Shown: piece by piece, positions 1 to 7,859 of the stretch
Numbering within the stretch: the first letter of the stretch is position 1
How the letters are laid out: every line of letters begins with the position of its first letter
Assembly (NCBI RefSeq): GCF_014805525.1
Contig: NZ_JACFSZ010000001.1
Span: 186,001 to 250,000, forward strand
Length of the DNA stretch: 64,000 nt
Direction: 5' to 3'
From: Rhabdothermincola sediminis
GTDB taxonomy: Bacteria; Actinomycetota; Acidimicrobiia; Acidimicrobiales; Acidimicrobilacustridaceae
Position numbers and translations under genes: made by a program
Notes under the pieces: model-generated
Database searches by the model: none
Seen by the model: the letters and a program-made list of their open reading frames with translations, nothing else
What the model was told of the DNA's origin: nothing

Positions 1-1
1 C

Positions 2-541
2 GTGACCGTCGAGCCCGTGGGGGTCGAGGTCTACCGCTCACTGCTGGATCGGTTCCACGACGACGCGGCCGAGCGCCTCGCCGCCCACCTCGACGCCGGT
101 CGCGACGTGGCGGTGCTCAGCGAGGGCGACCCGCTGTTCTACGGCAGCTACATGCACCTGCACATCCGGCTCGCGGACCGCTTTCGAGCCGAGGTGATCC
201 CTGGCATCACCTCGGTCTCCGCAGCGTGTGGGCTGGCCGGTATGCCCCTGGTGTCCGGCGACGAGCGGTTCACGGTGGTGACCGCCACCATGCTGGCCGA
301 GGACCTCAAGCAGGCACTGGCCGGTACCGAAGCCGTGGTGATCCTCAAGATCGGTCGCCACCTCCAGCGGGTGGTCGCCGCGCTCGAAGCCACCGGGCGG
401 ATCGACGACGCGATCTACGTCGAGCGCGCCAGTCACCCAGACCAGCTCGTGATGCCCGTGCGCGAGATCGGCTCCCGCACCCCTCCGTACTTCTCACTGG
501 TGCTCGTGCCCGGCCCTCGGCTGGCCGGGCTGGGACGGTGA
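2..541 (+). CDS. cobI: Precorrin-2 C20-methyltransferase, 3' part only
   Basis: This is the C-terminal ~179 residues of a corrin-ring SAM methyltransferase (TP-methylase fold) acting on precorrin-2 (C-20 methylation). The SEGDPLFYGSY stretch (residues 40-50 of the visible part) and the EVIPGITSVSAA stretch (about 64-75) are the family's nucleotide/SAM-binding loops. The family is usually ~230-250 residues, so roughly 50-70 N-terminal residues, including the first glycine-rich motif, lie before the window; the GTG at position 2 is not taken as the start. The stop overlaps the next start as GTGA, so it is co-translated with the cobJ-cobU fusion. The C20 assignment rests on overall similarity plus the context of cobJ next door. 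Confidence 0.88.
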   Translation: MTVEPVGVEVYRSLLDRFHDDAAERLAAHLDAGRDVAVLSEGDPLFYGSYMHLHIRLADRFRAEVIPGITSVSAACGLAGMPLVSGDERFTVVTATMLAEDLKQALAGTEAVVILKIGRHLQRVVAALEATGRIDDAIYVERASHPDQLVMPVREIGSRTPPYFSLVLVPGPRLAGLGR

Positions 542-1947
542 GCGCCCGGCCTGGGGCCCGGCGGCCCGGCCGGGTGAGCGTCGTCGGTATCGGGCCGGGT
601 TCGGCGGACTGGTGCACGCCGGCGGTGCGCCGTCGAGTGCTCGAGGCCACCGACATCGTCGGCTACGAGCCGTACCTCGCTTTGCTCGCCGACATGTTCG
701 GCAGGGCACTCACCGCCCGTCGCCACGGATCCGGGAACCGGGTAGAGGTCGAGCGGGCTCGGCTCGCGCTCGACCTGGCGGCCAGGGGCGGGGACGTCGT
801 GGTGGCGTCCTCGGGGGATCCGGGGGTGTTCGGCATGGCCGCCGCGGTGTGCGAGCAGCTCGACGCCCACCCGGACGGCTGGCCGGGGGTGGAGGTGACC
901 ATCGAACCGGGTATCAGCGCCGCCCAGGCCCTCGCCGCCCGAGTGGGGGCCCCGCTCGGTCATGATTTCGCGGTCCTGTCGCTGTCGGACGTGTTGAAGC
1001 CGTGGGCGGTGATCGAGTCCCGCCTCGAGGCCGCCGCCGCGGCAGGGTTCGTGCTGGCGCTCTACAACCCCAAGAGCCGGCACCGACCCTGGCAGTTCAC
1101 CCGGGCCCTCGAGGTCCTGCGACACCACCGGCCACCAGCGACGCCGGTCGTGCTCGGCCGGCGGATCGGCCGCAGCGGGGAACAGGTCGTGGTCACGACA
1201 CTGGGCGACGTCGATCCGGAGCCGGTCGACATGTCGACCGTGGTGATCGTCGGCTCCGCCACGACTCGCCGGGTCGACCGTCGGGAGCGAGCCTTCGTCT
1301 ACACCTCCCGTCGGTACGAGGATCCCACCGCCGAGCCCGAACCAAGGCCTTCCCCCGCCGGCGACACGGTCGCGGGTGAGGCCGTGTCCGCTGAAGCACC
1401 GGCCGTGGCAGGACGGTGGTTGCTGACCGGGGGGGCTCGAGCAGGCAAGAGCGCGTACGCCGAGCGGCTGGCGGCGTGCAGCGAGCGGCCCATCACCGTG
1501 GTGGTGACCGCGCAGCCCATCGACGAGGAGATGGCGGCACGGATCGCCGCTCATCGAGCGGCCCGACCGGCCGGCTGGGCCACGATCGAAGAACCACTCG
1601 ATCCCGCGTCGGCGATCGTGTCGGTTCCCGATGACGGTTGCGTCCTGCTCGACTGCCTGACGGTGTGGGTCGGGAACCTGTTCCACCACGGGGTGACGGA
1701 GGCGCAGCTGGAGGCGAAGGCCCGCCACCTCGCAGAGGTCTTGGCCCGGCGGAGCGGGCCGAGCATCGTGGTCACCAACGAGGTCGGCCTCGGGCTCGTT
1801 CCTGAGACCGACCTCGGTCGGCGCTACCGGGATGTCCTGGGTCGGGTCAACGCGACGCTGGCGGCCGGGGCCGATCGGGTGGTGTTGGTGTGCGCGGGCC
1901 GGGGGATCGAACTGCAGTCCCTCGATGTGATCCGTCGACTGCCGTGA
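538..1947 (+). CDS. cobJ: CobJ-CobU fusion: precorrin-3B C17-methyltransferase / adenosylcobinamide kinase-guanylyltransferase
   Basis: Two enzymes from different stages of B12 synthesis are joined in one 469-residue protein. Residues ~12-255 are a TP-methylase (VGIGPGS near 16-22, SSGDPGVFGM at 91-100, EPGIS, LYNPKS), matching CobJ, which C17-methylates precorrin-3B. A ~35-residue Pro/Glu/Ala-rich linker follows. Residues ~293-469 match CobU: P-loop LTGGARAGKSAYAERLA, then DCLTVWVGNL and TNEVGLGLVPETDLGR. CobU phosphorylates adenosylcobinamide and transfers GMP to it, supplying AdoCbi-GDP for CobS encoded directly downstream. The GTG at 538 was chosen because it overlaps the cobI stop (GTGA); an in-frame GTG at 574 is an alternative that would sit right at the methylase domain. 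The downstream cobS also overlaps by four bases. Confidence 0.9.
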   Translation: MSARPGARRPGRVSVVGIGPGSADWCTPAVRRRVLEATDIVGYEPYLALLADMFGRALTARRHGSGNRVEVERARLALDLAARGGDVVVASSGDPGVFGMAAAVCEQLDAHPDGWPGVEVTIEPGISAAQALAARVGAPLGHDFAVLSLSDVLKPWAVIESRLEAAAAAGFVLALYNPKSRHRPWQFTRALEVLRHHRPPATPVVLGRRIGRSGEQVVVTTLGDVDPEPVDMSTVVIVGSATTRRVDRRERAFVYTSRRYEDPTAEPEPRPSPAGDTVAGEAVSAEAPAVAGRWLLTGGARAGKSAYAERLAACSERPITVVVTAQPIDEEMAARIAAHRAARPAGWATIEEPLDPASAIVSVPDDGCVLLDCLTVWVGNLFHHGVTEAQLEAKARHLAEVLARRSGPSIVVTNEVGLGLVPETDLGRRYRDVLGRVNATLAAGADRVVLVCAGRGIELQSLDVIRRLP

Positions 1948-2729
1948 CCGATGCGTCGCCCCGAGCAGGAGCGTGCAGCGACCTGCGGGCCGCGATCGGG
2001 CTGCTGACTCGCCTTCCCGTCCGGTCCGGTGCCGTGGCGACCGGCGGCGTGCTGGGCTGGTTCCCACTCGTGGGTGCGCTGGTCGGTGGGGTTGGCGCCG
2101 CGGTCTGGCTCGTCGTGGGGGTGGTGGCCAGCCCAGCGGTGGCCGCAGTGGCGGCGCTGGCTGCGACGGCGCTCACGACCGGTGCTTTCCACCTCGACGG
2201 GCTCGCCGACAGCTGCGATGCCCTCATCGGCGGTCGCGACGTCGAGCAGCGCCGGACCCTGCTCGACGACCCGCGGCATGGCACTTACGGGGTGGTCGCG
2301 GTGGTGCTCCAGCTGCTCGGGCAGTGGGCGCTGCTGGCGGGCCTGGCCCCGCCGGCCGGGGCTGGCGCGCTGGTGTTGGCCCACAGCGCGGCCCGCGCCG
2401 GGCTCGTCTGGGCCACGCCGGGTGCACGGCCGCTCGACCGCGGACTGGGAGCAGCCGTACTCCGGGGCCGGCGGGGTTCCGACCTTGTCGCGGCCGCAGC
2501 GTGGGGAGTGGTGATCGCGGTAGCGCTGGCCGGCCCGGTCGGGCTGGTGGCGCTGGCTGCAGCGGTGTCAGGGGCGTTCGGCATCCTTCGTTGGGGTCAG
2601 CGCCGGCTGGGTGGGGTGAACGGTGACGTTCTCGGTGCGGCGGAGCAGGTCGGGGAGACCGCCGCCTTGCTGGCGGTGGTGGTGATGGTCAACGCCGGAT
2701 GGGAGGTCCTGTGGTGGATGGCGTCCTGA
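1944..2729 (+). CDS. cobS: Adenosylcobinamide-GDP ribazoletransferase (cobalamin synthase)
   Basis: This 261-residue integral membrane protein joins AdoCbi-GDP to alpha-ribazole (or its phosphate), the last assembly step of cobalamin. Diagnostic features are an N-terminal LLTRLPV segment, the acidic FHLDGLADSCDAL motif at about residues 82-94 (metal/substrate binding in CobS), LDDPRHGTYG, and at least five Ala/Val/Leu-rich membrane segments. The length is normal for the family. The GTG start overlaps the previous stop (GTGA). The HAD-CobT gene begins inside its last codons, so substrate supply (CobU and CobT activities) and use are encoded contiguously. Confidence 0.93.
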   Translation: MTDASPRAGACSDLRAAIGLLTRLPVRSGAVATGGVLGWFPLVGALVGGVGAAVWLVVGVVASPAVAAVAALAATALTTGAFHLDGLADSCDALIGGRDVEQRRTLLDDPRHGTYGVVAVVLQLLGQWALLAGLAPPAGAGALVLAHSAARAGLVWATPGARPLDRGLGAAVLRGRRGSDLVAAAAWGVVIAVALAGPVGLVALAAAVSGAFGILRWGQRRLGGVNGDVLGAAEQVGETAALLAVVVMVNAGWEVLWWMAS

Positions 2730-4243
2730 GTGGTCGAGCTGGGCAGCAATGGGTCGAGGCGCTCGCCGAGCGCGTCGATGCGGTGCTCTTCGACGTGGGT
2801 GGGACGTTGGTCGAGCAGGCGCCGGCGGCGACCCCGCTGGCGGAGCTGGTCCCAGTGCTGCGGCCGGGTGTGGTCGAGGCCCTCCAGGTGCTGGATGGGT
2901 CGGTCCGGCTCGGGGTGGTCACCAACACCGCGGTGATGGACGCCGAGCAGGTCCGGGCGCACCTGCGCTCGGTAGGCATCGGGGAGCTGTTCGAGACCGT
3001 GGTGGCCACCGCGCCGCTGGGGGTGCACAAGCCGGACCCGGCACCGTTGCGAGTCGCTCTGGATCAACTCGGGGTCTCACCCGGTCGGGCGCTGTACATC
3101 GGTGACACGGTGGACGACGAGCGGGCCGCCGACGCGGCCGGCGCCACGTTCGCCTTCGTCGGAGTCGACCTGGCCTGGACCGTCGAGCGCGCCGCTCGCA
3201 GCGCACTCGCCTCGCGGGCGGGCTGGGTCGCCCCACCACTGCGAGGGCCCGATCCGGGTTGTGCTGCTGCTTGCCAGGACCGCTTCGATCGACTGGCCAA
3301 GCCCCCGGGCTCGCTCGGTGTCCTGGAGGAGACCCTCTGCCGGTCGGCGGGCCTCCTCCGCCAACCGTTGCCGCCGGTGGACCCGGCCGTGTGCGCGGTG
3401 TTCGTCGCCGATCACGGGGTGGCCGAGCCCGATGTGGTGACCCCGTGGCCCTGGACCATCAGCCGACAGGTGGCCGGGCTGCTGGCGAGTGGCCGGGGAC
3501 TTGGGTCGACGCTGGCCCGATCGGCGGGCGTCTCGGTCGAGGTCATCGACGTCGGCTTGGCCACCGGGTCGACCCCACCCGGGGTGGTCGATCAGCGGGT
3601 GCGCTCGGGCACGAGAGACATCCGTTCGGGTATGACGTTGGAGCCGGAGGAGGTGGAGGCTGCCCTCACCGTGGGAATCCGGACCGCGGAACGGCTGGTG
3701 GCGGGTGGGGCCCGCACCTTGTGCGTCGGCGAGGTGGGGATCGGCAACACCACGGTTGCGGCGGCGATGTTGGCCTGGTCGAGCGGTGAGGACCCCATGG
3801 CGCTCACCGGTCGGGGGGCCGGGATCCCCGACGATGCGCTGGAGCGGAAACGCCGGGTGGTGGCCGACGCTGTGGCGGCCGTGCCGGTCGACGCCGGGCC
3901 GCTGGAGGCATTGAGCCGGCTCGGCGGTCTGGAAGTGGCGGCGATCGCCGGCTTCGTGATGGGTGCAGCGTCGATCGGGGTACCCGTGGTGCTCGACGGG
4001 GTTGTCACCGTCGCCGCTGCGGTCGTGGCCGAGCGTCTGGTGCCTGGTGTGCGCGACGCGATGGTGGCATCCCACCGCTCACCCGAACCGGCTGCTGCCG
4101 TGGGATTGGAGCTGCTGGGGTTGCGCCCCCTGTTCGAGCTAGGTGTCCGCACCGGCGAAGGTGGGGGGGCGATCTTGGCGGTACCGCTGTTGCGCGCTGC
4201 ACGGGAGGCGCTGGTCGGGACTGCGACGCTGGACGAGCTGTGA
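2711..4243 (+). CDS. cobT: HAD-phosphatase - CobT fusion (nicotinate-nucleotide:dimethylbenzimidazole phosphoribosyltransferase)
   Basis: The C-terminal ~340 residues are CobT, which makes alpha-ribazole-5'-phosphate from nicotinate mononucleotide and dimethylbenzimidazole. Marks are DRLAKPPGSLG, FVADHGV, GEVGIGNTTVAAA, TGRGAG and a C-terminal RTGEGGGA whose Glu aligns with the catalytic base. The first ~165 residues are a complete HAD-type hydrolase: FDVGGTL (nucleophile Asp near residue 28; the usual second Asp of DxD is Gly), TNT, HKPDP (Lys) and IGDTVDDE. A HAD phosphatase here could remove the 5'-phosphate of the CobT product, a job done elsewhere by CobC; that is inference. GGGAGG at 2701-2706 points to GTG 2711 or 2714 rather than the upstream ATG at 2699. 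The start lies inside the end of cobS. The gene converges on cobK with a 9-base gap. Confidence 0.9.
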   Translation: MVDGVLSGRAGQQWVEALAERVDAVLFDVGGTLVEQAPAATPLAELVPVLRPGVVEALQVLDGSVRLGVVTNTAVMDAEQVRAHLRSVGIGELFETVVATAPLGVHKPDPAPLRVALDQLGVSPGRALYIGDTVDDERAADAAGATFAFVGVDLAWTVERAARSALASRAGWVAPPLRGPDPGCAAACQDRFDRLAKPPGSLGVLEETLCRSAGLLRQPLPPVDPAVCAVFVADHGVAEPDVVTPWPWTISRQVAGLLASGRGLGSTLARSAGVSVEVIDVGLATGSTPPGVVDQRVRSGTRDIRSGMTLEPEEVEAALTVGIRTAERLVAGGARTLCVGEVGIGNTTVAAAMLAWSSGEDPMALTGRGAGIPDDALERKRRVVADAVAAVPVDAGPLEALSRLGGLEVAAIAGFVMGAASIGVPVVLDGVVTVAAAVVAERLVPGVRDAMVASHRSPEPAAAVGLELLGLRPLFELGVRTGEGGGAILAVPLLRAAREALVGTATLDEL

Positions 4244-4252
4244 CCCGTGGCC

Positions 4253-4996
4253 TCACCCTCGGCTCAGGATGGCCTGCACCCATCGCCGGGCGGCTTCGAC
4301 CGTCTGCACGTGCGGCACGGACGGCTGGGCCGGGCGCTCGATCATGATCACCGGAAGCCCGAGCTCCCGGGCCGCGTCCAGCTTCGCCCGGGTGGCGGTG
4401 CCCCCCGCGTTCTTGGCCACCAGGGCATCCACACCGTGCCGCAGAATCAGGTCCCGCTCCGCGGGCAGCTCGAAAGGCCCTCGATCGAGGATGAGGGTGG
4501 TGCGGGGCGGGAGCTGATCGGGAGGATGGATCGAGCGGACCACGAACCGGGCCCGGCGAGCACGGGTGAAGTGGTGGAGCTCCCGCCTGCCGACGGTCAG
4601 CAACACCACCCGGGCATCGAGCTCGTCGACCGTGACCGCGGCGTGCGGCAGGGTGGCGACGGTCACCCACCGGTCGCCGGGCTGCGGGGTCCACGGTGGG
4701 CGCAGGATGCGGACCAGTGGCACCCCGATCGAGCCGGCTGCGGCGGCCGCGTGGTGGGGCATGCGGGCGGCGAAGGGGTGGGTGGCGTCGATGAGCAGGT
4801 CGATGGCTTCTTCGCCGAGGTAGCGGCGGAGGCCGTCGACGCCGCCGAACCCTCCGGTTCGCACCCGGCCCGGTCGGCTGAGCGGATCGGTGGTCATGCC
4901 GGCGAAGGAGCTGATCACCTCGAGCCCGTCATCCACGAGGAGATGGGCGAGCCGGGTGGCCTCGGTGGTCCCCGCCAGCACGAGCACCCGGGTCAT
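4253..4996 (-). CDS. cobK: Precorrin-6A reductase
   Basis: This 247-residue NAD(P)H-dependent reductase of the corrin pathway is the only B12 gene on the minus strand here. The N-terminus VLVLAGTTEATRLA is the typical CobK/CbiJ nucleotide-binding motif. Further family marks are IDATHPFAARMPHHAA (about residues 66-81), LLTVGRRELHHF and VAKNAGGTATRAKLDAA near the C-terminus. ATG 4996 was chosen because the motif begins immediately after it and a TACGAT -10 hexamer lies 8 bases upstream, implying a leaderless mRNA. The open frame continues upstream through the riboswitch region but without family similarity. It has its own promoter, separate from the riboswitch operon that starts divergently. 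Confidence 0.93.
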   Translation of the reverse strand: MTRVLVLAGTTEATRLAHLLVDDGLEVISSFAGMTTDPLSRPGRVRTGGFGGVDGLRRYLGEEAIDLLIDATHPFAARMPHHAAAAAGSIGVPLVRILRPPWTPQPGDRWVTVATLPHAAVTVDELDARVVLLTVGRRELHHFTRARRARFVVRSIHPPDQLPPRTTLILDRGPFELPAERDLILRHGVDALVAKNAGGTATRAKLDAARELGLPVIMIERPAQPSVPHVQTVEAARRWVQAILSRG

Positions 4997-5004
4997 CGAG
5001 CTCG

Positions 5005-5010
5005 ATCGTA
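5005..5010 (-). promoter_or_regulatory. -10 hexamer for cobK (leaderless type)
   Basis: TACGAT on the minus strand, 8 bases before the cobK ATG at 4996. The spacing places transcription start at or next to the start codon. No convincing -35 was identified. Confidence 0.6.
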
Positions 5011-5067
5011 GGAGACCTCGACGTGCTGGCGGTCCGTCGACGGATGGCAGTGCGCCACGCACGCGCC

Positions 5068-5073
5068 TAGAGT
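5068..5073 (+). promoter_or_regulatory. -10 hexamer for the riboswitch-cbiMN operon
   Basis: TAGAGT lies about 7 bases before the first conserved riboswitch bases, so transcription would begin near 5080 and include the complete aptamer. Confidence 0.5.
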
Positions 5074-5077
5074 CCTC

Positions 5078-5224
5078 GCTGGCCGCAGGGAACACCGGTG
5101 TGAATCCGGGGCTGTCCAGCAACTGTGACCGGGGAGCGACCTCTCACCGACAGGCCACGACCGTTCGGGGTTGGAAGGCCGAGAGGGAGCGGTGATCCGG
5201 GAGCCAGGACACCTGCGTCCGTGA
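5078..5224 (+). ncRNA. Cobalamin (adenosylcobalamin-type) riboswitch
   Basis: The conserved B12-box blocks are present in order: GCAGGGAACACCGGTGTGAA at 5085-5104, then CCGGGGCTGTCC, GCAACTGTGACCGG, GGAGCGACC, a GCCAC block, and finally GAGCCAGGACACCTGC at about 5202-5217. This is the Rfam-type cobalamin aptamer in the 5' leader of cbiMN, whose start is ~28 bases after the last block. The short distance and the ribosome-binding site at 5240-5244 suggest translational control (sequestration of AGGAG), though no alternative helix was computed. By known precedent B12 binding represses. The whole cobalt-uptake and late cobalamin operon to cobO would respond. Confidence 0.93.
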
Positions 5225-5251
5225 ACCGAACGAGACGCTAGGAGACGTCAC

Positions 5252-6241
5252 ATGATCTTCGCGATGCACATCGCGGAGGGGTTCCTGCCCCCGCTGTGGG
5301 TGGCGGTCTGGACCCTCGCCGCTGCCCCGTTCGTCATCCTCGGGTTCCGATCCCTGGGGCGCGCCATCACCCGGCGACCGGATCAGAAGCTCCCGGTGGC
5401 GGCTTCCGGGGCGTTCTGTTTCGTCCTGTCGGCGATGAAGATCCCCTCGGTCACCGGGAGTTGCTCCCATCCGACGGGCGTGGGCCTGGGCACTGCGCTG
5501 GTAGGTCCCTGGCCGATGATGGCGTTGGGATCGATGGTCCTGCTGTTCCAGGCGCTCCTGCTCGCCCACGGTGGGATCACGACGCTCGGGGCGAACATCT
5601 TCTCTATGGCGGTGGTGGGTCCGCTGGTGGCGTGGTGGGTGCTCCGGGCGGGCCTCGCCACCGGCTTGCGTTGGTCGACCGCGGGCGGTGTCGCAGCCGG
5701 GGTCAGCAGCCTCACCACCTACGTCGTCACCGCGGTGCAGCTCGCGTTGGCCCACCCGGATCCTGCGTCGGGCGTGGCGGGCTCGGTCACCAAGTTCCTC
5801 GGAATCTTCGCCATCACCCAGCTCCCGTTGTCGGTGATCGAGGGATTGGTCACCTCGCTGGCGCTCGGCTGGCTCGCATCCCGGAGCACGGTCGCGCTCC
5901 CCGGGTGGGTGGGTCACCGGGAGGCTCCACGACGCTCCCTGCGAGGCTCGATCGCCGTGCTGGCTGCGGTGGTGGTGCTGTTGGTGGCACCGTTGGTGGC
6001 CCGCCGGGGGGCCGAGTGGGCGGGCGCCGACTCGCGAGCCGCCGACGAGGTGACGGCGATCGACTCCGACTACGAGCCGTGGTTCGAGAGCTGGTGGTCC
6101 CCGCCCTCCGGGGAGATCGAGGGGTTCCTGTTCGCCCTGCAGGCCGCGGTGGGGGCAGCGGTGCTGGGCTACGTCGTGGGAGCACGACACAAGCGGCTCG
6201 GAGACGGCGCCGACGAGCTGGCGCCGTCCGAGACCCCGTGA
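5252..6241 (+). CDS. cbiM: CbiM-CbiN fusion, cobalt ECF transporter substrate-binding component
   Basis: A 329-residue membrane protein. Residues ~5-225 are CbiM (MHIAEGFLPP, PSVTGSCSHPTGVGLG, FQALLLAHGGITTLGAN), the S-component that captures Co2+. Residues ~255-320 are CbiN (IDSDYEPWF, PPSGEIEGFLFALQAAVGAAVLGY), normally a separate two-TM protein. Several hydrophobic segments lie between. The ribosome-binding site AGGAG (5240-5244) fits ATG 5252, giving MIFA before the conserved MHIAEG. In studied CbiM/NikM proteins the N-terminal Met-His pair binds the metal, which would instead require starting at ATG 5264 or removing four residues. Riboswitch-controlled; overlaps cbiQ by GTGA. Confidence 0.93.
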   Translation: MIFAMHIAEGFLPPLWVAVWTLAAAPFVILGFRSLGRAITRRPDQKLPVAASGAFCFVLSAMKIPSVTGSCSHPTGVGLGTALVGPWPMMALGSMVLLFQALLLAHGGITTLGANIFSMAVVGPLVAWWVLRAGLATGLRWSTAGGVAAGVSSLTTYVVTAVQLALAHPDPASGVAGSVTKFLGIFAITQLPLSVIEGLVTSLALGWLASRSTVALPGWVGHREAPRRSLRGSIAVLAAVVVLLVAPLVARRGAEWAGADSRAADEVTAIDSDYEPWFESWWSPPSGEIEGFLFALQAAVGAAVLGYVVGARHKRLGDGADELAPSETP

Positions 6242-6990
6242 GCGCCATCTCGACCATCGACACGCTCGCCCATACCAACCGTTGGACCACTCGCCACCTC
6301 GGTGAGCGGCTGTGGTGGAGCGGTGGGCTCCTGGCGGCGGCGGTCACGCTTCCCGTGTGGCCGGCTGCACCGCTGGTGAGCGTCTCCGTGGTCGTCTCCT
6401 GTCGGCTCGCCGGACTTCCCTCGGCGGAGGTTGTCCGCATCCTGCGGGTCCCGGCGGGCTTCGTGGCCGCGGGGGCCGCGGTGGCCACGGTGTCGATCCA
6501 GCCCGGCTGGCCGCCGGTGCTCGGGGTCGCCGATCCCCGCACCGGCCTGGCGCTCGCCGGCCGGGCGATCGCCGCTGGGGCGGCCTTGGTGCTGCTGGCC
6601 TGCACGGTGTCGCTCCCTGAGCTGCTGGCGCTGGCACGGCGATGGCGGGTTCCCGCGACCGCGTGCGAGCTGGCGATGCTCATGTACCGGATGGTGGCGG
6701 TCGGCTTGGAGCGGGTGCGCTGGCAGCGGCTCGCTCAGGAGAGCCGGGGTGGCTACCTGGGGGTTCGCCGGTCCGTGCGCTCTCTCGGTGCACTGGCCGC
6801 CGCAGCGTTCGTGGGGTCGATCGGCCAGGCCGAACGGCTCTCCACCGGCTTGACCGCTCGGGTTTTCGACGGCACGGTCCACCTGATCAGCGAGCATCGC
6901 CGGCGGTCGCTCGCGTTCCTGACCGCCAGCTCGGCCGCGCTGAGCGCGATCGTGGTGGTCTCCCTCTTCGCCGGGAGCAAGTGGCGGTGA
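6238..6990 (+). CDS. cbiQ: CbiQ, transmembrane (T) component of the cobalt ECF importer
   Basis: This 250-residue membrane protein couples the CbiO ATPase to CbiM. It has the CbiQ pattern: an N-terminal NRWTTRHLGERLWWSG region, several transmembrane stretches, and a cytoplasmic helix with AQESRGGYLGVRRSVR near residues 162-177, which corresponds to the Ala-Arg-Gly coupling-helix motifs of ECF T-components. The GTG start overlaps the cbiMN stop (GTGA), and its own stop overlaps the cbiO GTG. Length is typical. Confidence 0.9.
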   Translation: MSAISTIDTLAHTNRWTTRHLGERLWWSGGLLAAAVTLPVWPAAPLVSVSVVVSCRLAGLPSAEVVRILRVPAGFVAAGAAVATVSIQPGWPPVLGVADPRTGLALAGRAIAAGAALVLLACTVSLPELLALARRWRVPATACELAMLMYRMVAVGLERVRWQRLAQESRGGYLGVRRSVRSLGALAAAAFVGSIGQAERLSTGLTARVFDGTVHLISEHRRRSLAFLTASSAALSAIVVVSLFAGSKWR

Positions 6991-7859
6991 GCAGGTCGGA
7001 CACCAGCCCGCTCGCGCTGGAAGCCCGGGGCCTGTGGTTCCGCTACCGCAACGCGCCATCAGACGCCCTGCGCGGCTGCGACCTGCAGGTCCCGGCCGGA
7101 TGCCGGCTGGCGCTGCTCGGGGCCAACGGCTCCGGCAAGACCACCCTGCTGCTGCACCTCGACGGCATCTTGTCGCCCGCCCGTGGGACGGTCCACCTCG
7201 GTGGCGTGCCTCAGGCCTACGACCGCCGGTCGTTGCGCCGCTGGCGCCGATCCGTCGGCCTCGTGGTGCAGCATCCCGACGACATGCTCTTGGCCGGCAC
7301 CGTCCTCCAGGAGGTGGCGTTCGGTCCGCTCAACCTCGGGGCCAGCGAGCGCGAGGCCCTCGTGGCGGTCGAGCGGATCCTCGAGCAGCTGTCACTCACC
7401 CATCTGCGAGACCGGCCGATCCACCTGCTGTCGAACGGGGAACGCCATCGGGTGGCCATCGCCGCGGTGGCGGTGATCGAGCCGTCGGTGCTGTTGCTCG
7501 ATGAGCCGACGGCTGGCCTCGACCCCGTGGCGGTCGACGAGGTGCTCGACGTGCTCGCCCGGCTCCACGATCGGGGCACGACCATCCTGCTGTCGACCCA
7601 CGACGTCGACCTCGCGCACCGCTGGGCGGACGCCGTGGCGGTGATGGTCGACGGCACGATCGGGGGCTTCGGTGGCCCGGAGCTGCTCGGCGACCCGGCG
7701 CTACTCGACGCCGCCCGTCTGCGTCCGCCAGCGGTGGTTCGGATCTGGCAGAGCCTTCCGGAGACCTTGCGACCGACCGCCTGCCCGCCCGACATCGACG
7801 CGCTGGCAGGTTTCCTGAGCCGCGCCCGGCTTCGCGATCAGCCCGTGGGAAGCGGCTGA
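6987..7859 (+). CDS. cbiO: CbiO, ATPase of the cobalt ECF importer
   Basis: A 290-residue ABC ATPase. Walker A is GANGSGKTT (about residues 45-53), the Q-loop is VVQHPDDMLL, Walker B is VLLLDEPTAGLDP, and the H-loop is LLSTHDVD. The signature is LLSNGERHRVAIA, a divergent form of the usual LSGGQ (Gly-Gly-Gln replaced by Asn-Gly-Glu), yet the ECF Q-loop signature is kept. The GTG at 6987 overlaps the cbiQ stop; GTG 6981 is a less likely alternative. The stop shares one base with the cobQ ATG (TGATG). It powers Co2+ uptake for the chelatase encoded two genes on. Confidence 0.92.
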   Translation: MSRSDTSPLALEARGLWFRYRNAPSDALRGCDLQVPAGCRLALLGANGSGKTTLLLHLDGILSPARGTVHLGGVPQAYDRRSLRRWRRSVGLVVQHPDDMLLAGTVLQEVAFGPLNLGASEREALVAVERILEQLSLTHLRDRPIHLLSNGERHRVAIAAVAVIEPSVLLLDEPTAGLDPVAVDEVLDVLARLHDRGTTILLSTHDVDLAHRWADAVAVMVDGTIGGFGGPELLGDPALLDAARLRPPAVVRIWQSLPETLRPTACPPDIDALAGFLSRARLRDQPVGSG

